Origin: Streptomyces capitiformicae
Lineage (GTDB): Bacteria; Actinomycetota; Actinomycetes; Streptomycetales; Streptomycetaceae
Direction: 5' to 3'
DNA length: 64,000 nt
Assembly (NCBI RefSeq): GCF_002214185.1
Contig: NZ_CP022161.1
Coordinates: 7,571,486-7,635,485, forward strand
Position 1 is the stretch's first letter; every line of letters starts with the position of its first letter. Positions 50,346-59,184 of the stretch are shown here, one piece after another. The position numbers were made by a program, and so were the translations under genes. A model generated the notes under the pieces. That model saw only the letters and a program-made list of their open reading frames with translations. It searched no databases and was not told where the DNA came from.

Positions 50346-50636
50346 TCAGGGAGCGTGGCGGTCGCGGGCGCCCAGGCCCTCGTCGTCCGAGTCCGTCCAC
50401 AGGGTGTCGTCGTACGGCGTGTCGGGGATCGTGACGAGTTCCGGGCGCTTGGGGGGCGCGGCGCCGGTGGCGGTCTCACGGAGCAGCGCGACGCTCTCGC
50501 GCAGGTGATCGGTGTCGGTGCGGACGCGACGCATGTCGAGCCCACCCCCGCCGATCTGCTGTTCCAGGCGCCCTACCGACCGGTACAGGTCGTCGAGGCA
50601 CCGCTGGACCGATGTCAGTTCATCTTGCACGGACAT
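50346..50636 (-). CDS. Small coiled-coil protein upstream of sdh, 96 residues
   Basis: The 96 residues start with an amphipathic helix suited to a coiled coil (MSVQDELTSVQRCLDDLYRS, VGRLEQQIGG) and a second helix (DTDHLRESVALLRETA), then an acidic, proline-rich tail (IPDTPYDDTLWTDSDDE). ATG follows GAGGG. No known domain; such small proteins are conserved near sdh in Streptomyces as far as I recall. Role unknown. Confidence 0.7.
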   Translation of the reverse strand: MSVQDELTSVQRCLDDLYRSVGRLEQQIGGGGLDMRRVRTDTDHLRESVALLRETATGAAPPKRPELVTIPDTPYDDTLWTDSDDEGLGARDRHAP

Positions 50637-50998
50637 GACTTGCCCTCACTTCCGCGGATCGGGAGGACCGAGGCGGCAACGTTCATGCGCCTGCGAGTGT
50701 TGCGCGTCACACGTTGCGCTGTGAAGGGATGTGCATCGATTGGCGGATTGCAAGCCTCCTCTGCACGCCCTCGCACGCTCGGTGTGCGCCGGGGGTCGGG
50801 TGTGGTGCGTTGCGCCGGGACCCGGTGTGGTGCGTTGGGCCGCACGGGTGGATTCTCGCTCCGCGTCGCCGTGTCGTCTCGGTCGGTGAACCCTTTCCTC
50901 TCCAGGGTGGCCATAGATCTGATCAGCTCCATATGCCCCCAAACGTGATCATAAACCCCCTGGTCGCAGATGGCGCGGCCCTGTCGGAGGTAGCAGAG

Positions 50999-53257
50999 AT
51001 GTCCCACGACGGCCTCGGCGTGCGCGCGGTCATGCGCTCGGTCGCCTTCCTCACCGCGGGTGCGCTCGCGGTGCCCCTGCTCAGCGCGTGTGGCGAGGAC
51101 GACCCGGCCGGCAAGCCCGTCGCCGGCCAGGACATCGCCCCGGCGGACCGGAGCCTGCTCAAGGACGGCGGGACCCTGCGCTGGGCCGTGGACGCCGTGC
51201 CGGAGACGTTCAACACGTTCCAGGCGGACGCAGACCAGGCCACGACCCGGATCGCCGGCGCCGTACTGCCGTCGATGTACCGCCTCGACAGCAGCGGACG
51301 CCCCCAGCTCAACCCCGACTACCTGGAGTCCGCGAAGGTCGTCGAACGCGAACCCCGCCAGGTCGTCCTCTACAAACTCAACCAGCAGGCCGTGTGGAGC
51401 GACGGCCGGGAGATCGGCGCCGCCGACTTCGCCGCGCAGTGGCGGGCCCTGTCCGGCAAGGACTCGGCGTACTGGACGGCCCGGAACGCGGGCTACGAAC
51501 GCATCGCCAAGATCGAGCGCGGCGCCAACGACCTGGAGGTCCGGGTCACCTTCTCCCGCGCCTACGCCGACTGGAAGTCGCTGTTCTCGCCGCTGTACCC
51601 GAAGCAGGTGATGGGCACCCCCGACTCCTTCAACGACGGCGCCCGCAAGAGGCTCAAGGTCACCGCCGGCCCCTTCGCGCTGAAGGAGATCGACCGCGAG
51701 GACGGCGAGGTCACCCTCACCCGAAACCCCCGCTGGTGGGGCCGCCCCGCCAAGCTCTCCGCGCTGGTGCTGCGCGCCGTACCGCGCGACGAGCGGACCA
51801 AGGCGCTCGCCGAGAACAAGGTCGACGTCGCCGAGATCGACGCGGCCCAGTCCCAGCGGATCATGCTGGCCTCCGACGACACCCGGGGCGACCGGGGCGC
51901 CAAGGGCATGAGCGGCCCCCTCGCCCAGGGCGGCCCGTACGCCCACGGCCCCGGGCTGCCGCCCGCGAAGTCGCTGCGTTCCTGGGCGATCGCGCACGGT
52001 TCGGACGAGAAGGCCGCCGACAAGGAGAACAGCGCCCGCGAGAAGCGGCGCGATGCGATCGCCGAGTACACCGCCGAGCAGTCCGCCCTGCGCGACTTCG
52101 CGGTCCGCCGCTCCCTCGAACCCGCCTTCACCCAGCTCGCCCTGAACGGCTCCGACGGCCCCCTCTCCGACGAGCGCGTCCGCCGCGCCATCGCCCGCGC
52201 CCTCGACCGCGAGGAGCTCGCCGCCCTTGTCCTGAAACCCCTGGGCCTGCCCGCCGTCCCCGTCGGCAGCCACCTCGCCCTCGCCGGCCAGGCCGCGTAC
52301 GCCGACAACAGCGGCGCCCTCGGCGGCAAGGACCCCAAGGAGGCCCGGGCGCTACTGGCCGACGCCGGGTGGGAACAGGGCCCGCCGCTCAAGGAGGGCA
52401 AGAAGGCGGCCGGGTCGGAAGGGGAGAAGGGCGAGAAGGGCGAGAAGGGCGAGAAGGGCGAGAAGGGCGAGAAGAGCGAGGACAAGGGCGGCTCCTCGGC
52501 GTCCTCCCGGTCCCGGTCCTCGGAGGATGACGGCACGTACATCGTCGGCGATGACAACAAGCCGTACGAGACCGACGAGGACAGGGCGAATCTCGCCCAG
52601 GACGGCAAGCAGTTCGCACCCGGCGGAGCCCCGGGCGCGTACGCCCCGCAGGGCACCCCGGCGCCCGCCGGCGCCGCGCGCGGACCGCTCACCAAGAACG
52701 GCAAGACGCTGACGCTCCGGTTCGTGCTGCCGTCCGGCCCCGGTACGGAGTCACTGCGGACCGTCGGCCGGCGGATCGCCGTCATGCTGGACCGGATCGG
52801 GATCCGTACGGAGATCAGCAAGGTCGCCGACGCGAGCTACTTCAAGGACCACATCGCGAACGGGCAGTACGACCTCGCCCTGTACTCCTGGCCCACCTCC
52901 GCGTACCCGGCCACCGACGCCCGCCCGATCTACGCCAAGCCGGTCCCGGCGGCCGACGGTTCGCTGAGCGTCGAGCAGAACTACACGCGAGTCGGCACGG
53001 ACCAGGTTGACCAGCTCTTCGACGAGGCCATCGCCACCCTCGACGAGTCCAAGACCCGCTCCCTGATCCGCAAGGCGGACGCCCGCATCTGGGCCGCCGC
53101 CGGGTCCATTCCCCTCTACCAGCGGCCCCAGCTGGTAGCGGCACGGAAGAACCTGGCGAACGTGGGGGCGTTCGGCTTCCAGACGCCGGTGTACGAGGAC
53201 ATGGGGTTCTTGAAGAAGGGGGCGAAGACGTCGGCGAGCCCGGCGTCGCGGGAGTGA
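50999..53257 (+). CDS. ABC transporter substrate-binding lipoprotein (SBP family 5) with low-complexity insert
   Basis: About 752 residues. A lipobox LLSAC places the lipidated cysteine at residue 31 (or earlier if translation starts at the second ATG). The body matches peptide/oligopeptide-binding SBP_bac_5 proteins (ILRWAVDAVPETFN-like start, AVWSDGREIGAADFAAQW, NGSDGPLSDERVRRAIARALDRE) but is about 200 residues longer. It has inserts at about 300-370 and 460-560, the second with six GEK repeats and a Ser/Arg cluster. GGAGG precedes the ATG by 8 nt. No permease genes are adjacent, so it is an orphan binding protein. Confidence 0.85.
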   Translation: MSHDGLGVRAVMRSVAFLTAGALAVPLLSACGEDDPAGKPVAGQDIAPADRSLLKDGGTLRWAVDAVPETFNTFQADADQATTRIAGAVLPSMYRLDSSGRPQLNPDYLESAKVVEREPRQVVLYKLNQQAVWSDGREIGAADFAAQWRALSGKDSAYWTARNAGYERIAKIERGANDLEVRVTFSRAYADWKSLFSPLYPKQVMGTPDSFNDGARKRLKVTAGPFALKEIDREDGEVTLTRNPRWWGRPAKLSALVLRAVPRDERTKALAENKVDVAEIDAAQSQRIMLASDDTRGDRGAKGMSGPLAQGGPYAHGPGLPPAKSLRSWAIAHGSDEKAADKENSAREKRRDAIAEYTAEQSALRDFAVRRSLEPAFTQLALNGSDGPLSDERVRRAIARALDREELAALVLKPLGLPAVPVGSHLALAGQAAYADNSGALGGKDPKEARALLADAGWEQGPPLKEGKKAAGSEGEKGEKGEKGEKGEKGEKSEDKGGSSASSRSRSSEDDGTYIVGDDNKPYETDEDRANLAQDGKQFAPGGAPGAYAPQGTPAPAGAARGPLTKNGKTLTLRFVLPSGPGTESLRTVGRRIAVMLDRIGIRTEISKVADASYFKDHIANGQYDLALYSWPTSAYPATDARPIYAKPVPAADGSLSVEQNYTRVGTDQVDQLFDEAIATLDESKTRSLIRKADARIWAAAGSIPLYQRPQLVAARKNLANVGAFGFQTPVYEDMGFLKKGAKTSASPASRE
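52421..52474 (+). repeat. Six 9-bp tandem repeats encoding (Gly-Glu-Lys)6
   Basis: GGSGAGAAG units (GGG or GGC, GAG, AAG) repeat six times in frame inside the binding-protein gene, giving a collagen-like G-E-K run followed by SEDKGGSS. Such repeats change length readily by slippage. Confidence 0.9.
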
Positions 53258-53384
53258 GCTGTCGGGCTCATGTCACCTCTGGGCTAGCTCAAATGCCTAC
53301 CGCTCCCGTTCTTGTGCCGTGACGATGGTCACGACCCCGATCGCCGCTCGGTGATCGGACCACGAGGAACCGGGGGAGAGCGTC

Positions 53385-54074
53385 ATGGGCATGCGCGTCA
53401 TGGCAGGTCGGAATTCGGCGGCGGCAGGGCTGGCCGCGGTGGCGTTGGTGGTGGGGCTGACGGCCTGTACCGGGGACGAGAAGGACGAGCCCAAGAGCAG
53501 CGGCAAGAGCGACAAGGCCGCGGTGAAGGCGTGCGCCGATGGCACCTTCACCTGGACCGGCGTCAAGAAGACGGAGAAGCTGACCGGCGTCTCCCAGATC
53601 GAGTCGGTGGGCGCCGGCGGTGGCAAGCTGACAGAGCGGCTGGAGCGGGTCTACACACCGCGGCCGTCGGTGGAGACCACGGGGCCGGCCATCTCCTCGG
53701 GGGAGGTTCTCTTCTCGCTGGGCAAGAAGATCGGCGAGATCCAGTCCGACGCCCGCACGCTGGCGGAGGCGGAGGCGGAAGGCGACACGAGCAGCTTCAC
53801 CGACGTGAACGTCAAGGCGCCGGACATCAACGATGGCTCCACCGAGGTCGACGGTGCCGGAGAGTTCGTCGAATTCGCTGGGGTACGGGAGGTGGCAGGC
53901 GACTTCAGCTACGCCTGCCCGGACGGCAAGACCACCACGGGGCACGCGCGGACCTGGCAGATCGACATCACCGGCGTACTCCAGTGCGACGAGGAGGTGG
54001 ACGGCTCCGACCTTGCCCTCCAAGCCGCCCGGCACTCCTGTGAAGAGGGATCGGCTGCCACCGAGAGCGCCTGA
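53385..54074 (+). CDS. Secreted lipoprotein of unknown function
   Basis: The 229-residue protein has a signal peptide with lipobox VVGLTAC (Cys at about 28), a Lys/Ser/Asp-rich linker and a soluble domain with four further cysteines (KACADG, YACPDG, LQCDEE, HSCEEG) that could pair. No family is recognised. The start has GGGGGAGAG upstream. It stands alone between the binding-protein gene and typA. Confidence 0.8.
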   Translation: MGMRVMAGRNSAAAGLAAVALVVGLTACTGDEKDEPKSSGKSDKAAVKACADGTFTWTGVKKTEKLTGVSQIESVGAGGGKLTERLERVYTPRPSVETTGPAISSGEVLFSLGKKIGEIQSDARTLAEAEAEGDTSSFTDVNVKAPDINDGSTEVDGAGEFVEFAGVREVAGDFSYACPDGKTTTGHARTWQIDITGVLQCDEEVDGSDLALQAARHSCEEGSAATESA

Positions 54075-54232
54075 TCAACCCCTCCGAGGCCCGTGCCGCA
54101 CGGCCCCGGAAGCCGCTCTCCCCGCGGCCCCGTACCATGGGGTGAGGCCGTGGCATGTTCCGCCCGGCAGGGCCCGCGTAACACAGGCGTACGCAGCAGG
54201 GCCGTCCTCACACTCCGGGAGAACGCCGCAAT

Positions 54233-56140
54233 ATGGCCACGCGCCACGACATCCGCAACGTCGCCATCGTCGCCCACGTCGACCACGGCAAGACGACCAT
54301 CGTCGACGGCATGCTGAAGCAGGCCGGTGCCTTCGCCGCCCACCAGCTCGACTCCGTCGACGACCGCATGATGGACTCGAACGACCTGGAGCGTGAGAAG
54401 GGCATCACGATCCTCGCCAAGAACACGGCGGTGAAGTACCACCCGAAGGACGGGGGGGACGTCATCACCATCAACATTATCGACACCCCCGGCCACGCCG
54501 ACTTCGGCGGTGAGGTCGAGCGCGGTCTGTCCATGGTCGATGGTGTCGTGCTGCTCGTCGACGCCTCCGAGGGCCCGCTCCCGCAGACTCGCTTCGTGCT
54601 GCGCAAGGCGCTGCAGGCCCGGCTGCCCGTCATCCTGTGCATCAACAAGACGGACCGCCCCGACGCCCGGATCGACGAGGTCGTCAACGAGACGTACGAC
54701 CTGTTCCTCGACCTGGACGCCGACGAGGAGCAGATCGAGTTCCCCATCGTCTACGCGTGCGGCCGGGACGGCGTCGCCTCCCTCACCAAGCCCGACAACG
54801 GCACGGTCCCGTCCGACTCCACCAGCCTGGAGCCGTTCTTCTCGACCATCCTGGAGCACATCCCGGCGCCGACGTACGACGAGACGGCCCCGCTCCAGGC
54901 GCACGTCACCAACCTGGACGCCGACAACTTCCTCGGCCGTATCGCGCTGCTGCGCGTGCAGCAGGGCGAGCTGAAGAAGGGCCAGACGGTCGCGTGGATG
55001 AAGCGCGACGGGTCCGTCACCAACGTCCGCATCTCCGAGCTGATGATGACCGAGGCGCTCACCCGCAAGCCCGCCGAGAAGGCCGGCCCCGGTGACATCT
55101 GCGCCGTGGCCGGTATCCCGGACATCATGATCGGCGAGACCCTGGCCGACCCGGAGAACCCGGTCGCGCTGCCGCTGATCACGGTCGACGAGCCTGCCAT
55201 CTCCATGGTCATCGGTACGAACACCTCCCCGCTGGTCGGCCGCGGCGGCACCGGCAAGGGCGCCGACGCCAAGGCGGCCGTCAAGGACCGCAAGGTCACC
55301 GCCCGCCAGGTCAAGGACCGCCTCGACCGCGAGCTGATCGGTAACGTGTCGCTGCGCGTGCTGGAGACCGAGCGCCCCGACGCCTGGGAGGTGCAGGGCC
55401 GCGGTGAGCTGGCGCTGGCCATCCTGGTCGAGCAGATGCGCCGCGAGGGCTTCGAGCTGACCATCGGCAAGCCGCAGGTCGTCACCAAGGAGATCGACGG
55501 CAAGACGTACGAGCCGGTCGAGCGCATGACGATCGACGTGCCCGAGGAGCACATGGGCGCCGTCACCCAGCTCATGGGTGTCCGCAAGGGCCGGATGGAC
55601 AACATGTCCAACCACGGCTCGGGCTGGGTCCGCATGGAGTTCGTGGTGCCGTCGCGCGGTCTCATCGGCTTCCGTACGGAGTTCCTCACCCAGACCCGCG
55701 GTACGGGCATCGGGCACTCCATCCACGAGGGCTTCGAGCCCTGGTTCGGTGCGCTGCAGACCCGTAACAACGGCTCGCTCGTCGCCGACCGCTCCGGCGC
55801 CGTCACCGCGTTCGCGATGACCAACCTCCAGGAGCGCGGTGTGCTGTTCGTGGAGCCCGGCACCGAGGTGTACGAGGGCATGATCGTCGGTGAGAACTCC
55901 CGTTCCGACGACATGGACGTCAACATCACCAAGGAGAAGAAGCTGACGAACATGCGGTCCTCGACCGCCGACGTCGCCGAATCCATCGTCCCGCCCCGCA
56001 AGCTCTCCCTGGAGCAGTCCCTGGAGTTCTGCCGCGACGACGAGTGCGTCGAGGTGACCCCGGAGGCGGTGCGCATCCGCAAGGTCAACCTGGACGCGCG
56101 CGAGCGTGCGCGCGCGGCGAGCCGGGCGAAGCACGGCTGA
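54233..56140 (+). CDS. typA: TypA/BipA ribosome-associated translational GTPase
   Basis: The 635-residue protein has G1 AHVDHGKTT (about 14-22), G2 REKGITI, G3 DTPGHADFGGEVERGL and G4 NKTDRPDAR, then EF-G-like domains II, III and V and the BipA-specific C-terminus (TKEKKLTNMRSS). TypA is an EF-G-like GTPase that binds the 70S ribosome and aids 50S assembly under stress. It is followed by a strong terminator. Confidence 0.96.
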   Translation: MATRHDIRNVAIVAHVDHGKTTIVDGMLKQAGAFAAHQLDSVDDRMMDSNDLEREKGITILAKNTAVKYHPKDGGDVITINIIDTPGHADFGGEVERGLSMVDGVVLLVDASEGPLPQTRFVLRKALQARLPVILCINKTDRPDARIDEVVNETYDLFLDLDADEEQIEFPIVYACGRDGVASLTKPDNGTVPSDSTSLEPFFSTILEHIPAPTYDETAPLQAHVTNLDADNFLGRIALLRVQQGELKKGQTVAWMKRDGSVTNVRISELMMTEALTRKPAEKAGPGDICAVAGIPDIMIGETLADPENPVALPLITVDEPAISMVIGTNTSPLVGRGGTGKGADAKAAVKDRKVTARQVKDRLDRELIGNVSLRVLETERPDAWEVQGRGELALAILVEQMRREGFELTIGKPQVVTKEIDGKTYEPVERMTIDVPEEHMGAVTQLMGVRKGRMDNMSNHGSGWVRMEFVVPSRGLIGFRTEFLTQTRGTGIGHSIHEGFEPWFGALQTRNNGSLVADRSGAVTAFAMTNLQERGVLFVEPGTEVYEGMIVGENSRSDDMDVNITKEKKLTNMRSSTADVAESIVPPRKLSLEQSLEFCRDDECVEVTPEAVRIRKVNLDARERARAASRAKHG

Positions 56141-56158
56141 TCGCAGGACAGACGGGAA

Positions 56159-56197
56159 CAGTCTGGCCGCTCCGCCTTCCGCGGAGCGGCCAGACTG
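56159..56197. terminator. 17-bp perfect hairpin after typA
   Basis: Arms 56159-56175 and 56181-56197 (beginning CAGTCTGGCCGCTCCGC) pair perfectly around CTTCC, followed by CTTTTCTG. It serves as terminator for typA and, on the other strand, for the convergent sigma-factor operon. Confidence 0.92.
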
Positions 56198-56205
56198 CTT
56201 TTCTG

Positions 56206-57021
56206 CTACCCCACCTTCGTCGACTCGTACGCCGTGCCGTCCGGTGCCAGGCACAGGTACCAGCTCCGATAAGAGCCCTCGACCGGGCGGATCAAGAACT
56301 CGTCGCTGTTGAAGTCGTCGTTGTACAGGGATTCTCGGAGCACCACAGTGGTCGTGCCGTCCTTCCAGGTGCACGTGACGCGCTGGGCGGACCTCGCGAC
56401 GTTACCGATCACCAGCCGGTCGAAGAGCGAGTCGGACGGATCGGACGGTGTCGTGAGCACCTCGAATTCCTTGCCTGACAGGGTGGTTTCCTCCTCGGAC
56501 GACATCGCCAGCTTCGTTCTCGGATCGGCGTCTCCCAGCGTGAACTGTACGAACGTCCAGTGTTTGCCGATCAGTTCGGAGGCCTGACGGAGATCCGTGG
56601 GGCGCTCTCCGCGCGCGGCCATCGCCGCCAACTGCTCCCGGGCCTCCGCTTCGTCGTGAGGCGCCTTCCACACGTCGACGACCACCTGCCAATACTGTCC
56701 CTTGAAGGTGCCGACCGCCAGAAGGGTCTGTCGCGGCGTTGGTACATTCCGCACCGCGGTCGCCGACGGCTGCGTGGCCGCCGGTGCCCCCCGGTTCCCG
56801 TCCCCGCCCTGAAGCCCAGCCACCGCCAGCGTCCCCGTCGACCCGGCGATCACCACCGCCGCGGCCGCCGCCACCGCCCACCGGCGCGTCCTGCGCCGGC
56901 GGCCGCCGCGTACCACCGCCTGCACCGGCGCCATGCCGATCTCGACCTCGTCGGCGGCGTCCGCGAGGAGGAGGGCGATGTCCCTGTGTGTCACGTCGTG
57001 GTTCTCCTGGCCTGCGTTCAT
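56206..57021 (-). CDS. Membrane-anchored partner of the SigE-type sigma factor (putative anti-sigma)
   Basis: The 271-residue protein has a short cytoplasmic N-terminus (DVTHRDIALLLADAADEVEIG), a basic stretch (RGGRRRRTRR), one membrane helix (about 47-68) and an extracellular domain. The layout fits the membrane proteins encoded after SigE-family sigma genes in Streptomyces. There is no zinc anti-sigma HxxxCxxC motif, so anti-sigma function is inferred from context only. Its ATG overlaps the sigma stop by one base (TGATG). Confidence 0.7.
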   Translation of the reverse strand: MNAGQENHDVTHRDIALLLADAADEVEIGMAPVQAVVRGGRRRRTRRWAVAAAAAVVIAGSTGTLAVAGLQGGDGNRGAPAATQPSATAVRNVPTPRQTLLAVGTFKGQYWQVVVDVWKAPHDEAEAREQLAAMAARGERPTDLRQASELIGKHWTFVQFTLGDADPRTKLAMSSEEETTLSGKEFEVLTTPSDPSDSLFDRLVIGNVARSAQRVTCTWKDGTTTVVLRESLYNDDFNSDEFLIRPVEGSYRSWYLCLAPDGTAYESTKVG

Positions 57022-57560
57022 CACTTCCGCCCTCCCGTCGTCACCATTTCGTCCAGCCCCGGTATGGCGCGGAGCTTCGCGATGCCCTTGGCCGCGTTGC
57101 TCTTCACCGCGCCCACCGAGCAACCCATCGCCTGCGCCGTCTGGGTTTCGGTCAGGTCCTCCCAGTAGCGCAGGACCACCGCCTGCCGCTGCCGGGGCGG
57201 CAGTTGGGCGAGGGCCTTGAGCAGGGCGCTGCGGCTGTCCGCCCGGGCCATCTGGTCGCCGGGGTCGGGCCGTTCGTGGGCGAGGCCGGAGTCGTCCTTG
57301 GGCGACAGGAACTCCTTGAGACGTCTGCGATGTCTGCGCGCGTGCGTGTTGATGAGCACGCGCCGTACGTACGCCTCCGGTGCGTCCGCCGAGCTGACGC
57401 GGCGCCATGCCACGTACACCTTTTCCAGCGTGGACTGAACGAGGTCCTCCGCGGCATGCTGCTCTCCGGAGAGGAGAAAGGCCGTACGCAGCAAGCCTGG
57501 CCAGCAGCCGATGACGAAGCTCTGGAACTCCTCGTCCCGAGCTCGCTTCTGATCCCCCAT
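57021..57560 (-). CDS. SigE-family ECF-type RNA polymerase sigma factor
   Basis: The 179-residue protein has sigma region 2 (FVIGCWPGLLRTAFLLSGEQ, AEDLVQSTLEKVYVAW, about 13-52) and region 4 (LPPRQRQAVVLRYWEDLTET, AMGCSVGAVKSNAAKGIAKL, about 118-160), typical of the Streptomyces SigE-70 subfamily. ATG at 57560 is preferred because AAGGAGGTG lies just upstream; an ATG seven codons earlier would place this site inside the gene. It is co-transcribed with the membrane partner. Confidence 0.92.
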   Translation of the reverse strand: MGDQKRARDEEFQSFVIGCWPGLLRTAFLLSGEQHAAEDLVQSTLEKVYVAWRRVSSADAPEAYVRRVLINTHARRHRRRLKEFLSPKDDSGLAHERPDPGDQMARADSRSALLKALAQLPPRQRQAVVLRYWEDLTETQTAQAMGCSVGAVKSNAAKGIAKLRAIPGLDEMVTTGGRK

Positions 57561-57626
57561 GGGCACCTCCTTGATGAGCAACTGAGTCCATGGGCACGCG
57601 GAACCGTTGCCTCGCCCCGGATACGC

Positions 57627-57668
57627 GGATGGCCCGGGCGCTCCATCGAGGGAGCGCCCGGGCCATCC
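57627..57668. terminator. 18-bp perfect hairpin
   Basis: Arms 57627-57644 and 57651-57668 (GGATGGCCCGGGCGCTCC and its complement) flank ATCGAG. It lies after the leftward secreted-protein gene and before the sigma gene, and probably terminates the former. Confidence 0.85.
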
Positions 57669-57790
57669 ATCGGCTTTGGGGCTTGGTTCACGGGTGGGGC
57701 CGGTTCATCCGGCTCTCACGCGGCCTTCCTGGCGCACGGGCGTGCGCTCGAACGGCCCTCGGACCCCGTGGCATGTGCGGCGGAAGGAGA

Positions 57791-58303
57791 TCAGACGTTC
57801 TCGCGCTTCCACACGTTGTCCTGGCTGCCCGAGTACGGCACGTGAACCTTCTTGGTCCACTGCGTCTTGTACTTGCACAGACCGGTGTGGAAGTACTTCT
57901 TGGTCACCGTGAACTTGCTGTGCCGGTGGAACATGCGGATGCGCTGGGTCTTGCCCTTGGCGATCTCCAGCGAGTACCGCCAGGTCTTCGACTTGGACCA
58001 GGTCTTGGTGTGGTTGATCGAGACCTTGCTGTTGAGCTTGCCGACGATCAGGTTGATTTCCCCGCCGATCTCGGTGGCCCCACCCCAGGACGAGGTCGCC
58101 GTCTTGTTCTCCTCGTAGGTGATGGTCCCCGGGCCCTGGATGGCGGCGCTCACCAGGTTGGTCTACTTGTCGATGCGCTTGATGTTCGTGATGTTGTAGA
58201 CCGGCTTCTCCGGCGCGCACGCGGCGTAGCTCGGTGCGGCCGCGGCGACCATGCCGGACCCGGCCAGCGCAAGGGTGAGGACCCCGCTGGTAACTCTTCT
58301 CAC
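57791..58303 (-). pseudogene. Secreted beta-rich protein interrupted by an in-frame amber codon
   Basis: From a GTG with GGGGAG 6 nt upstream, the frame encodes a signal peptide (RRVTSGVLTLALAGSGMVAA...SYAAC) and 24 more residues ending YNITNIKRIDK. A TAG at 58163-58165 follows. The same frame then continues without break for 124 codons (AAIQGPGTITYEENKTATSS, LNSKVSINHTKTWSKSKTWR). Signal peptide and body thus form one 170-codon gene with a single stop, probably CAG or GAG mutated to TAG. The alternating Ser/Thr strands loosely recall pore-forming or adhesin beta-domains, but no family is recognised. A sequencing error is possible. Confidence 0.8.
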
Positions 58304-59184
58304 GAATGCTCCCCGTTTTCGGTGCCCCGGTGGGGCACGTCTGTTTGGTCGTTCGATGCGGCGCCAAGCGCGCACGGGGATGTCCGAGGAGCGGGCGGCA
58401 TGACGACACCGCGCCGCCCAGTCGGCGTCTCCCCCGTGAAGACCGCCTCCTGGCTGGTTGCGGTGATGAGTCAATCGCCAAGGTGGCTGAGAATCAACCA
58501 AGTTGAGGAATCCTTGAGGTGTTCCTGCCAGTCAATGCCGCATTTCATCCGTGATCGGCTTTGCTGTGAATTTGACTGTTTGGTGGATATTCAAGGGGGT
58601 GTGGGGGTCGGTGTGGGGCGAGAATCGCCCGGTAAGGGAAAACCCTTCGTCGTGGTCCGGGGGGCTCCCCGGTCGGCTGATCCGCACTACTCTGACTGCC
58701 GTTGCCTGTTTCTCAGTGGGCTCACAGCGTGTCCGGCCGCCTGGCGGCGTGACGCCGTGATCGAGCCGGGGGCGGGCGGTGCGGGCTCGTCTCTCGACGG
58801 CCTTGCCATCCGGGTGTCGCCCCTATCGCGCGACCGCGTGGATCCGCAACTCATTTTTCTTCCGAGAGCGTCCGGAATGCGGACAGTCGGCTCCGATACG
58901 TGTGTAACAAGTCCGTTTCGCAGGCATCTCTCACCAAACCCTTTGTCCGGTTTTTGGAAGAAGTAGGCGCGAGGTGTGATCGAACCGAGACCTTGTTGAT
59001 GTGGTTCGGCGTTGGTCCATGGCAGATAGTTAGGCGCGTAGAGCTCGGGTCAATGGGTCACGCGCGGTGGGGAGCGCCGACTCACGAGCACACTGGGGCA
59101 CTCGAATCCTCGACGCCAAAAGTGGCGTCGTTGTGTCTTGTGCCCCCTCTTGCAGTGAACAAGTGGACTCATGAGGAGGAACCC
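58304..59184. other. 881-bp intergenic region upstream of the peptide-transporter operon
   Basis: No gene is supported. Its right part holds two nested stems: inner CGACGCCA-AAAG-TGGCGTCG (59111-59130) and outer GGGGCAC/GTGCCCC (59095-59101 with 59140-59146), ending 38 nt before the binding-protein start. The left part presumably holds the divergent promoter of the secreted-protein gene. Confidence 0.5.

Noticed and set aside
59101..59120. A tRNA T-loop-like CTCGAATCC
   Set aside because: No acceptor, D or anticodon arms can be drawn around it.
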